A stretch of 64,000 nt of DNA from Paracoccus subflavus (GTDB lineage: Bacteria > Pseudomonadota > Alphaproteobacteria > Rhodobacterales > Rhodobacteraceae), in contig NZ_SISK01000001.1 of NCBI RefSeq assembly GCF_004310345.1, positions 1 to 64,000 of the forward strand, read 5' to 3'. A model generated the notes under the pieces. The model worked only from the letters and a program-made list of their open reading frames with translations. It did not search any database and was not told where the DNA came from. Each line of letters starts with the position of its first letter. The first letter of the stretch is position 1. The position numbers were made by a program, and so were the translations under genes. Shown one piece after another: positions 1 through 8,716 of this stretch.

Positions 1-121
1 CTGGGAAACCCTTTCTCAGCCTCTAGTGCCGATGTCTCTTGACCTCGCGGCCTGACCGGAGCCAACGTTACATGCTCGGAGCGCGCTGCTCGCCAATTTC
101 CACCACATTCGCGACACGACC
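1..121 (+). mobile_element. 3' end of an IS256-family element (copy 1, cut by window edge)
   Basis: Positions 2-55 read in frame as the last 17 residues of an IS256-type transposase, ending at TGA 53-55, and match the end of the complete copy at 3576-4968 with one residue changed (V for E). The 28-bp right inverted repeat at 94-121 is identical to that of the complete copy (4941-4968). The rest of this copy lies to the left of the window. Several silent and non-silent differences between the two ends show that they are related but not identical copies. Confidence 0.9.
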
Positions 122-258
122 GGCGATGAAAAATTGATTGTCTGGCATGGGCTTCACGGTCCTGTGCCAATTTTGATCCATATCCGGCCCTGCGGGTCGG
201 GGAAGGCAACACCCGCTGCCCGGCGGGAAGCACCCTGTTGAACAAGGAAGTCAATGCC

Positions 259-846
259 ATGCCGATCAGTCTTGCCGCCGCTGCACAGACCTACCGCGAA
301 GCCGCGCGCGATGCGGTGCGCCGCCATTCGACCTTCCACCTGGTACAGGCGGCGCTGCTGGTCGTCGCGGGGATCGTCGCCATCGTCTTCCCGGCCTTTT
401 CTTCGGCTGCTGCCGTCGTGGTGTTCGGCTGGCTGCTGATCGCCAGCGGCATCATTCAGGCCATCGGCCTGATCAGCGCACGCCATGCGCCGAACTTCTG
501 GCTGCAGATCATCTCGGCCATACTTGGTGTGTTGCTGGGCATTCTGCTCTTGCGCAACATCGCGCAGGGGATGCTGCTGCTGTCGCTTCTGCTGATCATC
601 TTCTTCATGATCGAGGGGATGTCGAAGGTTGTCTTCGCATTGACGATCCGTCCCTTGCCCAACTGGCTTTGGGTTTTTGCCAGCGGGGTGCTCTCGGTCG
701 TGCTGTCGCTTGTGCTTTTTGCCGCGATGCCGGTCACTGCGCTGTGGCTGATCGGGCTGATGCTGGGGCTCGACCTCATCGCCATTGGCGCGGCCCTTGG
801 TGCGATGGCGTGGAGGCTTCGCGGGCAAGCGGTGCCCGCCGCCTGA
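259..846 (+). CDS. HdeD/DUF308-family membrane protein
   Basis: 195-residue polytopic inner-membrane protein with about six hydrophobic segments in pairs (starting near residues 30, 55, 80, 105, 135 and 160) separated by short polar turns. This is the size and pattern of HdeD-like DUF308 proteins, implicated in acid tolerance in enterobacteria; the molecular activity is unknown. The ATG at 259 is chosen because AGGAAG at 245-250 sits 8 bases upstream; a TTG at 238 in the same frame lacks such a site. A good terminator follows, so the gene is probably its own transcription unit, although the phospholipase and permease genes follow in the same direction. The specific acid-resistance role is inference. 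Confidence 0.8.
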   Translation: MPISLAAAAQTYREAARDAVRRHSTFHLVQAALLVVAGIVAIVFPAFSSAAAVVVFGWLLIASGIIQAIGLISARHAPNFWLQIISAILGVLLGILLLRNIAQGMLLLSLLLIIFFMIEGMSKVVFALTIRPLPNWLWVFASGVLSVVLSLVLFAAMPVTALWLIGLMLGLDLIAIGAALGAMAWRLRGQAVPAA

Positions 847-854
847 TCCCCTAG

Positions 855-881
855 GGCGCCCGGCTTCGGGCGCCATTTTCT
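855..881 (+). terminator. Rho-independent terminator after the HdeD-like gene
   Basis: Perfect 8-bp stem GGCGCCCG (855-862) and CGGGCGCC (867-874) with loop GCTT, followed by ATTTTCTT. It lies 8 bases after the stop codon and separates this gene from the phospholipase gene. Confidence 0.8.
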
Positions 882-909
882 TGCAATGAATTGACTGAAA
901 GGCGCCGAA

Positions 910-1950
910 ATGGCCAGCAACCCGAAATCGCAGACGCGAAAAACCCTTCCCATCGACCTCGCCTTGCAGGGGGGCGGTTCGCATGGGGCGTTTACATGGG
1001 GCGTTCTGGACCGCATCCTCGAGGAAGACTGGTTCGAGATCGATGGCATTTCCGGCACCTCGGCCGGCGCCATGAACGCGGCAATCCTGGCGGCCGGCAT
1101 GGCCACCGGCGGGCGGCAGACCGCGCGTGAGATGCTGACCGCCTTCTGGCGCCGGACGGCCGATGCCGCGCGCTTCAGCCCGTTCAAGCGCGGGCCGCTG
1201 GAGGTCCTGACGGGCAAATGGACGCTGGACAACTCGCCCGCCTTCATCGCCATGGATCTGATGGCGCGGCTGATCTCGCCTTATTCGCTGGGTGGGGCGG
1301 CAGGGAACCCGCTGCGCGACATCCTGACAGACCTGATCGATTTCGACGCGCTGGCGACCGGGCCGGTCAAGCTGTTCATCACGGCAACCAATGTGCACAC
1401 CGGGCAAGGCAGGGTGTTCCGCAAGCATGAGGTGACGGCCGATGTGCTGCTCGCCTCGGCCTGCCTGCCATCGATGTTCCAGGCCATCGAGATCGACGGC
1501 GTGCCCTATTGGGACGGCGGCTATGCGGGCAACCCGACGATGACGCCGCTCGTGCGTGAATGTGAAAGCCTCGATACCGTTCTGGTGCAGATCAACCCGG
1601 TCGAGCGGCGCGAGACGCCGCGCACCGCGCGCGAGATCGCAAGCCGCCTGAACGAGATCTCTTTCAACGCCCAGCTACTGAAAGAGTTGCGGATGATGGC
1701 GCTGCTGCGCCGTGTCATCGACCCCGGCAATGGCGAGGCGCGGTACTGGAAAGAGATGCGCCTGCATCGCATCACCTCGGACATCATGGTGGACCTTGGA
1801 CATTCCTCGAAGCTGAATGCCGAATGGGACTTCCTGAAGATGCTCTTCGACGAAGGGCGCCGCGCCGCCGAGGATTTCGGCCGCACCCATATTCAGGACA
1901 TCGGGGTGCGTTCGACCTTCGATATCGACGCGCTGGCGGACGAGCTCTGA
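910..1950 (+). CDS. Patatin-like phospholipase family protein
   Basis: 346 residues with the full patatin signature: glycine-rich oxyanion motif GGGSHG (21-26), nucleophile elbow GTSAG (49-53, Ser51) and catalytic Asp in DGG (Asp202). These form a Ser-Asp dyad lipid acyl hydrolase. There is no signal peptide, so it is predicted to be cytoplasmic or membrane-associated. GAAAGG about 9 bases before the ATG serves as ribosome site. The stop is followed one base later by the permease start, so the two genes are translationally close and likely co-transcribed. Related proteins in this family of bacteria often sit near polyhydroxybutyrate/3-hydroxybutyrate genes, so an intracellular depolymerase or lipase role is possible but unproven. 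Confidence 0.9.
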   Translation: MASNPKSQTRKTLPIDLALQGGGSHGAFTWGVLDRILEEDWFEIDGISGTSAGAMNAAILAAGMATGGRQTAREMLTAFWRRTADAARFSPFKRGPLEVLTGKWTLDNSPAFIAMDLMARLISPYSLGGAAGNPLRDILTDLIDFDALATGPVKLFITATNVHTGQGRVFRKHEVTADVLLASACLPSMFQAIEIDGVPYWDGGYAGNPTMTPLVRECESLDTVLVQINPVERRETPRTAREIASRLNEISFNAQLLKELRMMALLRRVIDPGNGEARYWKEMRLHRITSDIMVDLGHSSKLNAEWDFLKMLFDEGRRAAEDFGRTHIQDIGVRSTFDIDALADEL

Positions 1951-1951
1951 C

Positions 1952-3388
1952 ATGCTGGGTCTGCTGGGTATTCTGTTGGGCCTTGCCCTGATCATGGTGC
2001 TTGCGTTCCGCAGTTGGACAATCCTGCTGCTGGCGCCTTTGGCTGCTGCGGTGGCGGCGCTTTTTTCCGGTCAGCCGATGCTGGCGCACTGGACGCAGAC
2101 CTTCATGCCTGCGGCGGCGGGGTTTGTGGCGCAGTTCTTTCCGCTTTTCCTGCTGGGCGCATTGTTCGGCAAGCTGATGGACGACAGCGGATCGGTTTCA
2201 GCGATCGCCGATTACATGACGCGCCGGCTCGGCCCCTCGCGGGCGATCCTTGCCGTGGTGGCTGCGGGCGCGATGGTCACCTATGGCGGTGTCAGCCTGT
2301 TTGTGGCGTTCTTCGTTCTGGCGCCAATGGGGCAGGCGCTGTTCAAGGCGGGAAGCGTGCCGCGCAGGCTGCTTCCGGCGGCACTCGCGCTTGGAACCTC
2401 GACCTTCACCATGTCGGCCATGCCGGGAACGCCTGCGATCCAGAACGCGATTCCGATGCCGTTCTTTGGTACCACCCCCTTTGCCGCACCTGGGCTTGGC
2501 ATCATAGCCAGCATCATCATGGCGGCCATCGGCCTGGGCTGGCTTTCCTTCCGCGAACGTCAGGCCAAGGCGCGGGGCGAGGGTTATGGCGCGGCCGAAA
2601 AAGGCTCCGCCGTCTCGCGCGAGCTGGCCAGCACCGCACGCGAGTTTGACCCTGCCGAGATCAGCCGCGCCGGATCCTGGGGCGGGCGGCCACCGATCGG
2701 CCTGGCCATTCTGCCGCTGGTTCTGGTTGTCGTGGTCAACCTGATCCTGACGCAGTTCGTGCTGCCCAGCATGGATTTCGATTTCCTCTCGCAGCCCGCA
2801 TGGGGCGAAACCACCCTGTCGGCTGTCGGCGGGGTCTGGTCGGTGGCGCTTGCGCTTCTGGTCGCCTGCATCGTGCTGGTTGCCATGAACCGGCGCCGCT
2901 TTCGCAATCTGCGCGAAAGCATCGACTCGGGCGCGACGGCCGCAGTACTTCCGATCATGAGCGTGGCAAGCCTTGTGGGGTTCGGCGCGGTCGTGGCGGC
3001 TCTGCCTGCGTTCGAGATGGTGCGGGACTGGGTTCTGGGCATCGGAGGCGGGCCGCTCGTGTCACTGGCGGTAGCGACGAACATCCTTGCCGCGTTGACC
3101 GGATCGGCTTCGGGCGGGATGACCATTGCGCTGCAGGCCCTTGGCCCCACCTTCATGCAGATCGCGTCAGACACAGGGCTGGACCCTGCGCTGATGCACC
3201 GGGTGGCCGTGATCGCCTCGGGTACGCTGGACAGCTTGCCGCATAATGGCGCGGTGGTCACGATGCTTGCGGTCTGTGGCTGCACGCATCGCGAAAGCTA
3301 TCTGGACATCGTCATGGCCGCCATTGTCAGCGCGCTTGTTGCCCTTGTGGCCGTGATCGTGCTTGGCACAGCCTTCGGTTCCTTCTAA
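1952..3388 (+). CDS. GntP-family permease
   Basis: 478-residue polytopic membrane protein with about 12-13 hydrophobic segments, resembling H+/gluconate-type symporters (GntP, COG2610) and their short-chain hydroxyacid relatives. Conserved-looking parts include the stretch TYGGVSLFVAFFVLAP (about 110-125) and the asparagine/proline-rich loop around AMPGTPAIQNAIP (about 155-167). The start ATG follows the phospholipase stop by one base, implying coupling. The likely substrate is gluconate or a hydroxyacid such as 3-hydroxybutyrate; sequence alone does not decide. A truncated permease gene begins 29 bases downstream. Confidence 0.85.
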   Translation: MLGLLGILLGLALIMVLAFRSWTILLLAPLAAAVAALFSGQPMLAHWTQTFMPAAAGFVAQFFPLFLLGALFGKLMDDSGSVSAIADYMTRRLGPSRAILAVVAAGAMVTYGGVSLFVAFFVLAPMGQALFKAGSVPRRLLPAALALGTSTFTMSAMPGTPAIQNAIPMPFFGTTPFAAPGLGIIASIIMAAIGLGWLSFRERQAKARGEGYGAAEKGSAVSRELASTAREFDPAEISRAGSWGGRPPIGLAILPLVLVVVVNLILTQFVLPSMDFDFLSQPAWGETTLSAVGGVWSVALALLVACIVLVAMNRRRFRNLRESIDSGATAAVLPIMSVASLVGFGAVVAALPAFEMVRDWVLGIGGGPLVSLAVATNILAALTGSASGGMTIALQALGPTFMQIASDTGLDPALMHRVAVIASGTLDSLPHNGAVVTMLAVCGCTHRESYLDIVMAAIVSALVALVAVIVLGTAFGSF

Positions 3389-3417
3389 CCCGATAGGGAC
3401 AGAGCTTCGGGATCGTC

Positions 3418-3597
3418 ATGACACAGCCCACGCCGACCGCCGCACCACCGGCCCTTTTGAACATCACGCTGGGCGTCATGCTGGCGCTGATGCTGGGGTG
3501 GTTCTTCCACATCGCCTCGGGCGTTCTGGTGCCAATGGTGCTGGGGCTGATGATCTCTTATGTGGTCATGGCGGTGGTCGTGTCTCGGAAGTGGTAG
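3418..3597 (+). pseudogene. AI-2E-type permease, 5' fragment cut by IS256
   Basis: The reading frame begins at ATG 3418 and encodes a short polar N-terminus followed by one or two hydrophobic segments (LLNITLGVMLALMLGWFF, then a second one). This looks like the N-terminus of an AI-2E/PerM-family permease, normally about 350 residues. The frame runs into the left end of the IS256 element at 3576 and stops after seven element-encoded residues, giving 59 residues in total. The rest of the gene is not found on the other side of the element, so the insertion was accompanied by a rearrangement. The family call rests on a short fragment. Confidence 0.55.
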
Positions 3598-4968
3598 AAA
3601 TTGTCTGGCGGCGTAATCTCCGGGTGAACCAACACCCACCCAACCGGCGGCGGCAACCGCCAGGGAGATCACGCCATGAAGCAGAATACCGATAGCTCGT
3701 CCTTTTCGCCGCTGCCCGACGCAGGCGGGTATGATCCGATCGAGGATCGCCTTCGGGCGAATGTCCGGGCCACCATTGAGGCCATGTTCGAAGAGGAACT
3801 GGCCGTCTTTCTTGGTCGGCTTCGTTACGGCCGCGGCAATGAGCGGGCCAGGGGCTACCGCCACGGGCACCGCGATCGGCAGCTGACCGGCACATTCGGC
3901 ACCGAGACGGTGCGGGTTCCTCGTGCTCGGATCGAGAACGAAGCCGGCAAGATCACCGAATGGCGCTCGAAGGCACTGCCCCGCTACAGGCGGCTGACCA
4001 AGAAGGCCGAGGCCCTGATCGCGGCGGTCTATCTGGCCGGCACCAATACCCGGCGCGTCAAGCGGGCGCTGTTTGGCTTATTCGAAGGGGCGGTGAGCAA
4101 GGACGTGGTCAGCCGCGCCTGGCGCAAGGTGAAGGTCGACTGGGACGCCTGGTCCACCCGCGACCTGACCGGCGAAGAGATCGTGCGGCTCATCCTCGAC
4201 GGCACCGTCATCAAGACCCGGCTGGACCGCAAGGCCACCAACATCTCGGTGCTGGCGGCGATCGGCATCCGCCGCGACGGACAAAAGGTGCTCCTCTCGA
4301 TCAGGAACATGGGCGGCGAAAGCACGGCTGCCTGGAGCAGCTTCCTCGCCGACCTGGACGCGCGGGGCCTCAGGCGGCCCGAGCTCGTAATCGTTGACGG
4401 CGCCCCCGGCCTTGAAGCCGCGCTCGTGGCGCTCTGGGGCGGGGACCTGCCCATCCAGCGCTGCACGGTTCACAAGCACCGCAACCTGCTTGGCCACGCC
4501 CCCAAGCGCCTGCACGACGAGCTGAGCGAAGACTACCGCGACATGATCTATGCCGATACGGCCGCCGAGATCGAGACGCGCCGCAAGGCCTTCCTCCGCA
4601 AGTGGAAGCTCAAGTGCCGGGCCGTGGCCGATAGCCTCGAGGAGGCCGGCGATCGCCTCTTCAGCTTCACCCGCCTCGATCCGTCGCAATGGAAATCCGC
4701 ACGGACCACCAACGCCATTGAGCGTCTGAACGAGGAGTTCCGCCGCCGCATCAAGACCCACACCGTGCTGCCCTGCGCCGAGACCGTGCCGATGCTGCTC
4801 TGGGCGCTCTTGGCGTCAGGGCAGATCCAGATGCGGAAGGTTGACGGCTGGGAAACTCTTTCTCAGCCGCTCGAGCCGATGTCCCTTGACCTCGCGGCCT
4901 GACTGGAGCCATCGTTACATGCCCGGAGCCCGCTGCTCGGCAATTTCCACCACATTCGCGACACGACC
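3576..4968 (+). mobile_element. IS256-family insertion sequence, complete copy (copy 2)
   Basis: 1393 bp bounded by imperfect 28-bp inverted repeats: left at 3576-3603, right at 4941-4968, matching at 24 of 28 positions. It carries one transposase gene. The bases flanking it (ATGGCGGT on the left, CTAGGCGC on the right) do not match, so the usual 8-9 bp target duplication is missing. The left flank is a cut permease gene on the plus strand and the right flank a cut Bax-inhibitor-1 gene on the minus strand, so the two flanks were not originally adjacent. Confidence 0.92.
3676..4902 (+). CDS. IS256-family transposase
   Basis: 408 residues, full length for the family. The DDE triad is visible: Asp175 in LILDGT, Asp241 in VIVDGAPG and Glu349 in TTNAIERLNEEFRRR, the classic IS256/mutator C-terminal signature. 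The Cys-x2-His segment in RCTVHKHRN is also typical. The gene starts about 100 bases inside the left inverted repeat and appears intact, so the element may be active. It cuts and joins DNA at the inverted repeats. Confidence 0.95.
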   Translation: MKQNTDSSSFSPLPDAGGYDPIEDRLRANVRATIEAMFEEELAVFLGRLRYGRGNERARGYRHGHRDRQLTGTFGTETVRVPRARIENEAGKITEWRSKALPRYRRLTKKAEALIAAVYLAGTNTRRVKRALFGLFEGAVSKDVVSRAWRKVKVDWDAWSTRDLTGEEIVRLILDGTVIKTRLDRKATNISVLAAIGIRRDGQKVLLSIRNMGGESTAAWSSFLADLDARGLRRPELVIVDGAPGLEAALVALWGGDLPIQRCTVHKHRNLLGHAPKRLHDELSEDYRDMIYADTAAEIETRRKAFLRKWKLKCRAVADSLEEAGDRLFSFTRLDPSQWKSARTTNAIERLNEEFRRRIKTHTVLPCAETVPMLLWALLASGQIQMRKVDGWETLSQPLEPMSLDLAA

Positions 4969-5461
4969 CTAGGCGCCCTAGGCGCAGCGCGCCCATGATT
5001 GCCGACTTCTGCAGCCACTCCTGGTCGCCTTGGGCGGCATGCGCAACGTATTCGTTCTTGATTGCCTGAGTGTCGTAGGCGGTGAGTGCGGCAAAGATGA
5101 GGACGCCGATGATCGAGATCGCGAACATCATCGCCGGCGACTGCAGGAAGATGTTGATGACCATGGCCACGATCAGACCGATCACACCCATCATCAGGAA
5201 CGTGCCGAGACCGGACAGATCCTTTTTGGTCGTGTAGCCGTAAAGGCTGAGCCCGGCGAAGGCGACGGCGGTCACAAAGAAGGTCTGCGCGATTGAGACG
5301 CCGGTGAAGACGGCGAAAATCCAGCTGATCGACAGGCCCATGACCGCGGCAAAGCTGTAGAACACCAGCTGGGCGGTCGCGGCCGACATCCGGTTGATCA
5401 TGCCGGCAAAAGCAAACACTATGATCAGCGGCGCGAACATCACCGCCCAGCCGCGGGCACG
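4969..5461 (-). pseudogene. Bax inhibitor-1/YccA-family protein, internal fragment
   Basis: Reading leftward from about 5461, the frame encodes some 150 residues of a BI-1 family membrane protein (five or six hydrophobic segments; includes the conserved region around DLSGLG and the AYDTQ motif), then the C-terminal EYVAHAAQGDQEW motif. After the IMGAL motif it runs into the IS256 right end at 4968, losing the last transmembrane segment. The first 90 or so residues expected for the family are also absent; sequence right of about 5461 runs into the end of chrA. It is therefore cut on both sides. A GTG/ATG pair near 5440-5443 could still initiate translation, but the product would not be a normal BI-1 protein. 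Confidence 0.8.
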
Positions 5462-5504
5462 GTCCCTCTGCTTGCGACCATCCTGTCGAAAGAGGCTGAA
5501 TGGA

Positions 5505-6920
5505 TCAGCCGGAGAGCGAGGTCATCCCCAAACCATAAAGCATAAGGCCGAGAAGGGCGGACCCGCCCAGCACGATCGTCATGCCGAGTTTCAGCCGAAA
5601 CACCGCGAAGAGCGCGAGTGCAGACAGTGCGGCTGCGGCCCAGTCGATCGAACCAAGGACCGGAAGCTCGAGCGAGAGCGGCCCCGCCTCGATCCGGCGC
5701 ACTTCGATCCAGACGACGTGGATCGCGAACCAGATTGCGAGATTGAGGATCACGCCCACGACCGACGCCGTCACCGCCGTCAGCGCGGCCGAGAGGGACC
5801 GGTTCGAACGCAGCCCCTCCATGTAGGGCGCGCCGAGGAAGATGAAGGCAAAGCAGGGCGCGAAAGTGACCCAGGTCGCAAGAAGGCCGCCGAAAGTGCC
5901 GGCGAGGAGCGCATTGTCCCACCCGGCCTCGCGGAAGGCGCCGAGGAAACCGACGAACTGGAGCACCATGATCAGCGGCCCTGGCGTAGTCTCGGCCATC
6001 CCGAGGCCGTCGAGCATCTCGCCGGGCTCGAGCCAGCCGTAGGTACCGACGGCCTCCTGCGCCACATAGGCCAGCACGGCATAGGCGCCGCCGAAGGTGA
6101 CCACCGCCATCTTGGAGAAAAAGGTGGCTATGTCGGCGAAGACATTGCCCGGCCCCAGGGCCAGCACCAGCACCACCACAGGCGCGAGCCAGAGCGCCAG
6201 CGCGACCCCGCCCGCCACGAGCGCGCCGCGCCGCGCCGAAGCCGGCATCTCAGCCATTTTTGGGCCAAGGAGCGTCTCGGCATCGTCGACATGGGTGCCG
6301 CCGACCGACCCGTGGCCACCACCAGGAGCAAACGCCTGCAGCCCGGCGCGCGCCCCGAGAAACCCGATGAGGGCGGCGGCGAGCACGATCAGCGGGAACG
6401 GGGCGCCGAAGGCAAAGATCGCGACAAAGGACAGCGCGGCGATCAAGCGCATCGCGTCGTTCTTCAAGGCTCGCCGGCCGACGCGAAAGACCGCCTGCAG
6501 CACGATGGCGAGCACCGCGGCCTTGAGCCCAAAGAAGAGTGCGGCAATGAAGCCGACATTGCCGAAGATCACGTAGACCCAGCTCAGCGCCATAATGGCG
6601 ATGACGCCGGGGAGGACGAACAGGACCCCGGCGATCACGCCGCCCCAGGTCCGGTGCAGGAGCCAGCCGATATACACGGCGAGCTGCTGCGCCTCAGGCC
6701 CCGGCAACAGCATGCAGAAGTTGAGCGCATGCAGGAACCGGCCATCGCCGAGCCAGCGCTTTTCCTCGACGAGGATGCGGTGCATCACTGCGATCTGTCC
6801 GGCCGGTCCGCCGAAGGACAGCAGAGCCACGCGCGCCCAGACCCGCGTAGCTTCGGCGAGCGTCGGATACTCCTGCGCGGGCGCTCCGCTCCGCGGTGTG
6901 GCCAATGTCGCGTCCGTCAT
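5505..6920 (-). CDS. chrA: Chromate efflux transporter ChrA
   Basis: 471-residue inner-membrane protein with two homologous halves, each opening with the CHR-domain pattern: SFGGPAGQIAVMH near the N-terminus and TFGGAYAVLAYV in the second half, followed by LPGPEAQQLAVYIGW and ETTPGPLIMVLQF respectively. The duplicated-domain form of ChrA exports chromate by proton exchange. The start ATG overlaps the stop of the upstream rhodanese-ChrB gene (ATGA, 6917-6920), so the two are translated as a coupled pair. A longer reading frame upstream of this ATG is shadow. Confidence 0.95.
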   Translation of the reverse strand: MTDATLATPRSGAPAQEYPTLAEATRVWARVALLSFGGPAGQIAVMHRILVEEKRWLGDGRFLHALNFCMLLPGPEAQQLAVYIGWLLHRTWGGVIAGVLFVLPGVIAIMALSWVYVIFGNVGFIAALFFGLKAAVLAIVLQAVFRVGRRALKNDAMRLIAALSFVAIFAFGAPFPLIVLAAALIGFLGARAGLQAFAPGGGHGSVGGTHVDDAETLLGPKMAEMPASARRGALVAGGVALALWLAPVVVLVLALGPGNVFADIATFFSKMAVVTFGGAYAVLAYVAQEAVGTYGWLEPGEMLDGLGMAETTPGPLIMVLQFVGFLGAFREAGWDNALLAGTFGGLLATWVTFAPCFAFIFLGAPYMEGLRSNRSLSAALTAVTASVVGVILNLAIWFAIHVVWIEVRRIEAGPLSLELPVLGSIDWAAAALSALALFAVFRLKLGMTIVLGGSALLGLMLYGLGMTSLSG

Positions 6921-7753
6921 CGCACACCTCCCGGCCGGTTGGTCGGCCAGTTGTGCGTCTCGTCTGTGGCGTCGCGCGCCCACCGATAGAACGCGTCGTA
7001 GAGCGCCATGCCGGCATCGAGCTGCTCGAGGTCGTCGGCGTACATCCGGGAGAGTCCTAGGGAGGCGGCCAGAAGCCCTGCAGCCTCAGGCGCAAGGTCG
7101 AGACGCGCCGTGTCCGCCCCGCGAACGATGGAAGCCAGCCGGTCGAGCGCCGGGATCGAGAGCCCGAACTCCGCCAGCATCGTGTCGAAGGTGCAAAGCT
7201 CGCCGCGATGGCTCCAGAAGACCTTCTCTATGTCGTAGGGCATCGCCCCGAACAGCTCTGCCACGCCGACGACTTCCGCGGGCGCAACGTAGAGGAAGGT
7301 CGCGCGTGGGTCGACGAAGCGGCGGATCAGCCAAGGGCAGGCGATCCGGTCGATCTTGGGCCGGGAGCGCGTCACCCAAACCGTCCGGCCATCGGCGTCG
7401 CGTGCGGAGAGCTTGCCGGGATCGACGAGTGGAAGTCCCGCCGCGACCCACGCAGCCTGTCCGCCCTCCAGATACTCGGCTGGTATCCGCGCACTCCGGA
7501 GCACGGCGGCGACACCCTGACTGCGTCTGTGACCTTCGGCGCAGATGACGACAACCGGGCCGTCAAGCCTCGCCGTGAGGCGCGCCAAAGCATCGGAGGT
7601 GATCTCAGCCTCGCTGAGTGGCCGGGCAGCGGGAACGAGACGCGGCTCGGCGGCGCGGGCGGCTTCGGCGCGGACATCGAGCAGGATCGGGCAGCGGGGC
7701 GTGCCAATCAGCTTGGCGAGCTTGTCGGCAGGGATGGCGTCGGGCGCAGGCAT
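6917..7753 (-). CDS. chrB: Chromate resistance protein: rhodanese domain fused to ChrB domain
   Basis: 278 residues. Residues 1-115 form a rhodanese-like domain with active-site loop CAEGHRRSQG (Cys about 70), and residues 125-270 match the ChrB C-terminal domain, including the WVTRSRPKIDRIACPWLIRRFVDP-type motif and the conserved FDTMLAEF segment. Family knowledge: ChrB-domain proteins accompany ChrA and act in chromate sensing or resistance. Here the regulatory N-terminus of classical ChrB is replaced by a rhodanese domain, which suggests a thiol-linked or reductive role rather than DNA binding. It is the first gene of the chrB-chrA pair. Confidence 0.9.
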   Translation of the reverse strand: MPAPDAIPADKLAKLIGTPRCPILLDVRAEAARAAEPRLVPAARPLSEAEITSDALARLTARLDGPVVVICAEGHRRSQGVAAVLRSARIPAEYLEGGQAAWVAAGLPLVDPGKLSARDADGRTVWVTRSRPKIDRIACPWLIRRFVDPRATFLYVAPAEVVGVAELFGAMPYDIEKVFWSHRGELCTFDTMLAEFGLSIPALDRLASIVRGADTARLDLAPEAAGLLAASLGLSRMYADDLEQLDAGMALYDAFYRWARDATDETHNWPTNRPGGVR

Positions 7754-7945
7754 CTGCGTTCCTCCTTGGAAACAAGGTTGAGGTGGAACGCGAGCTTCGG
7801 CTGTCGCCTCGTGGGGAGATCGCGGATCCCCATAGGAGAAGAATTTCGCAAGACGGGTGCGCTGTCAATTCCCGCCGCACCGGCCAAGTCGGACAGCGGG
7901 CCACCCACAACTGTCACCGATGGCCGATGCGGGTTAGATTGCCCT

Positions 7946-8695
7946 ATGCTTTCAGAGAGCCTGGGGATTCTTTTCAGCCTGTGGGGATGGCTCGTCTCGG
8001 TTCAACGCGAGATCTCGGCCGAGCTCGCCCTCATGCTCCGCGCTTTCGCCGAGACCCGGGACTGGTCGGCATTGGCGGGCTTCCTGCCCTTCGGCATTGC
8101 ATTCGGGGCGGCGCATGCCCTCACGCCCGGACACTCGAAGACCGTGCTGTCCCTGTTCGTTGCCGGAAGCGGCGCCAGCCTGTCGAGGGGCATCGGGACC
8201 GCTGTCATTCTCTCGGCCACGCATATCGCGATCTCCGTCCTCGTGGTCATTCTCGCCTTGCCGGTGGTTTCGCTGGCCTTTGGCGAAGTCGGACGAGCTC
8301 GGGTCCTGGAAGATCTGAGTCGAGGCCTGATCGGATTGATCGGCCTCTGGCTTCTCATCGCCGCCATCCGGGGACACGCTGCTCATGGCCATCGCGAGGG
8401 CGCGGCGTTCGGGGTGGTGGCCGGGTTGATCCCATGTCCACTGACCCTGTTCGTGATGACCTTCGCGAGTGCTCGAGGCGTTCCGGAAGCCGGGTTGGCT
8501 TTCGCGTCCATGATGCTGATCGGCGTTGCCGCCGTGCTGGCGAGCGTGGCGGCACTGGCAGTGGCCGCAAGAGCCGGTCATGGCGGCGCGCTCGCGCGCT
8601 TCACTCCGACCTTGGGTTGGCTTGCTCTCCTGGCGCTCGGAGCAACGGGGGCGGTTCTGATGCTGATCGCCCTCATGCAGTTGGGGCGCTCGTGA
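7946..8695 (+). CDS. NicO/RcnA-like nickel-cobalt exporter
   Basis: 249-residue membrane protein with about six hydrophobic segments. The early motif HALTPGHSKTVL (about 55-66) and the later GLIPCPLTLFVM are family hallmarks of NicO/RcnA/UreH-type transporters. A short histidine stretch, HAAHGHREG, lies between the two halves and could bind metal. It is divergent from chrB, sharing a roughly 190-bp intergenic region, and is the last gene before the prophage. ATG at 7946 gives the usual family length; an open frame extends upstream but lacks family sequence. Specific metal is inference. Confidence 0.85.
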   Translation: MLSESLGILFSLWGWLVSVQREISAELALMLRAFAETRDWSALAGFLPFGIAFGAAHALTPGHSKTVLSLFVAGSGASLSRGIGTAVILSATHIAISVLVVILALPVVSLAFGEVGRARVLEDLSRGLIGLIGLWLLIAAIRGHAAHGHREGAAFGVVAGLIPCPLTLFVMTFASARGVPEAGLAFASMMLIGVAAVLASVAALAVAARAGHGGALARFTPTLGWLALLALGATGAVLMLIALMQLGRS

Positions 8696-8716
8696 TGAGG
8701 GCGCCGGGAGATCGGG

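Noticed and set aside
5394..6989. Long plus-strand open frame (531 codons) opposite chrA
   Set aside because: Composition is Arg/Asp/Gly/His-rich with no domain; it is the antisense shadow of chrA in GC-rich DNA.
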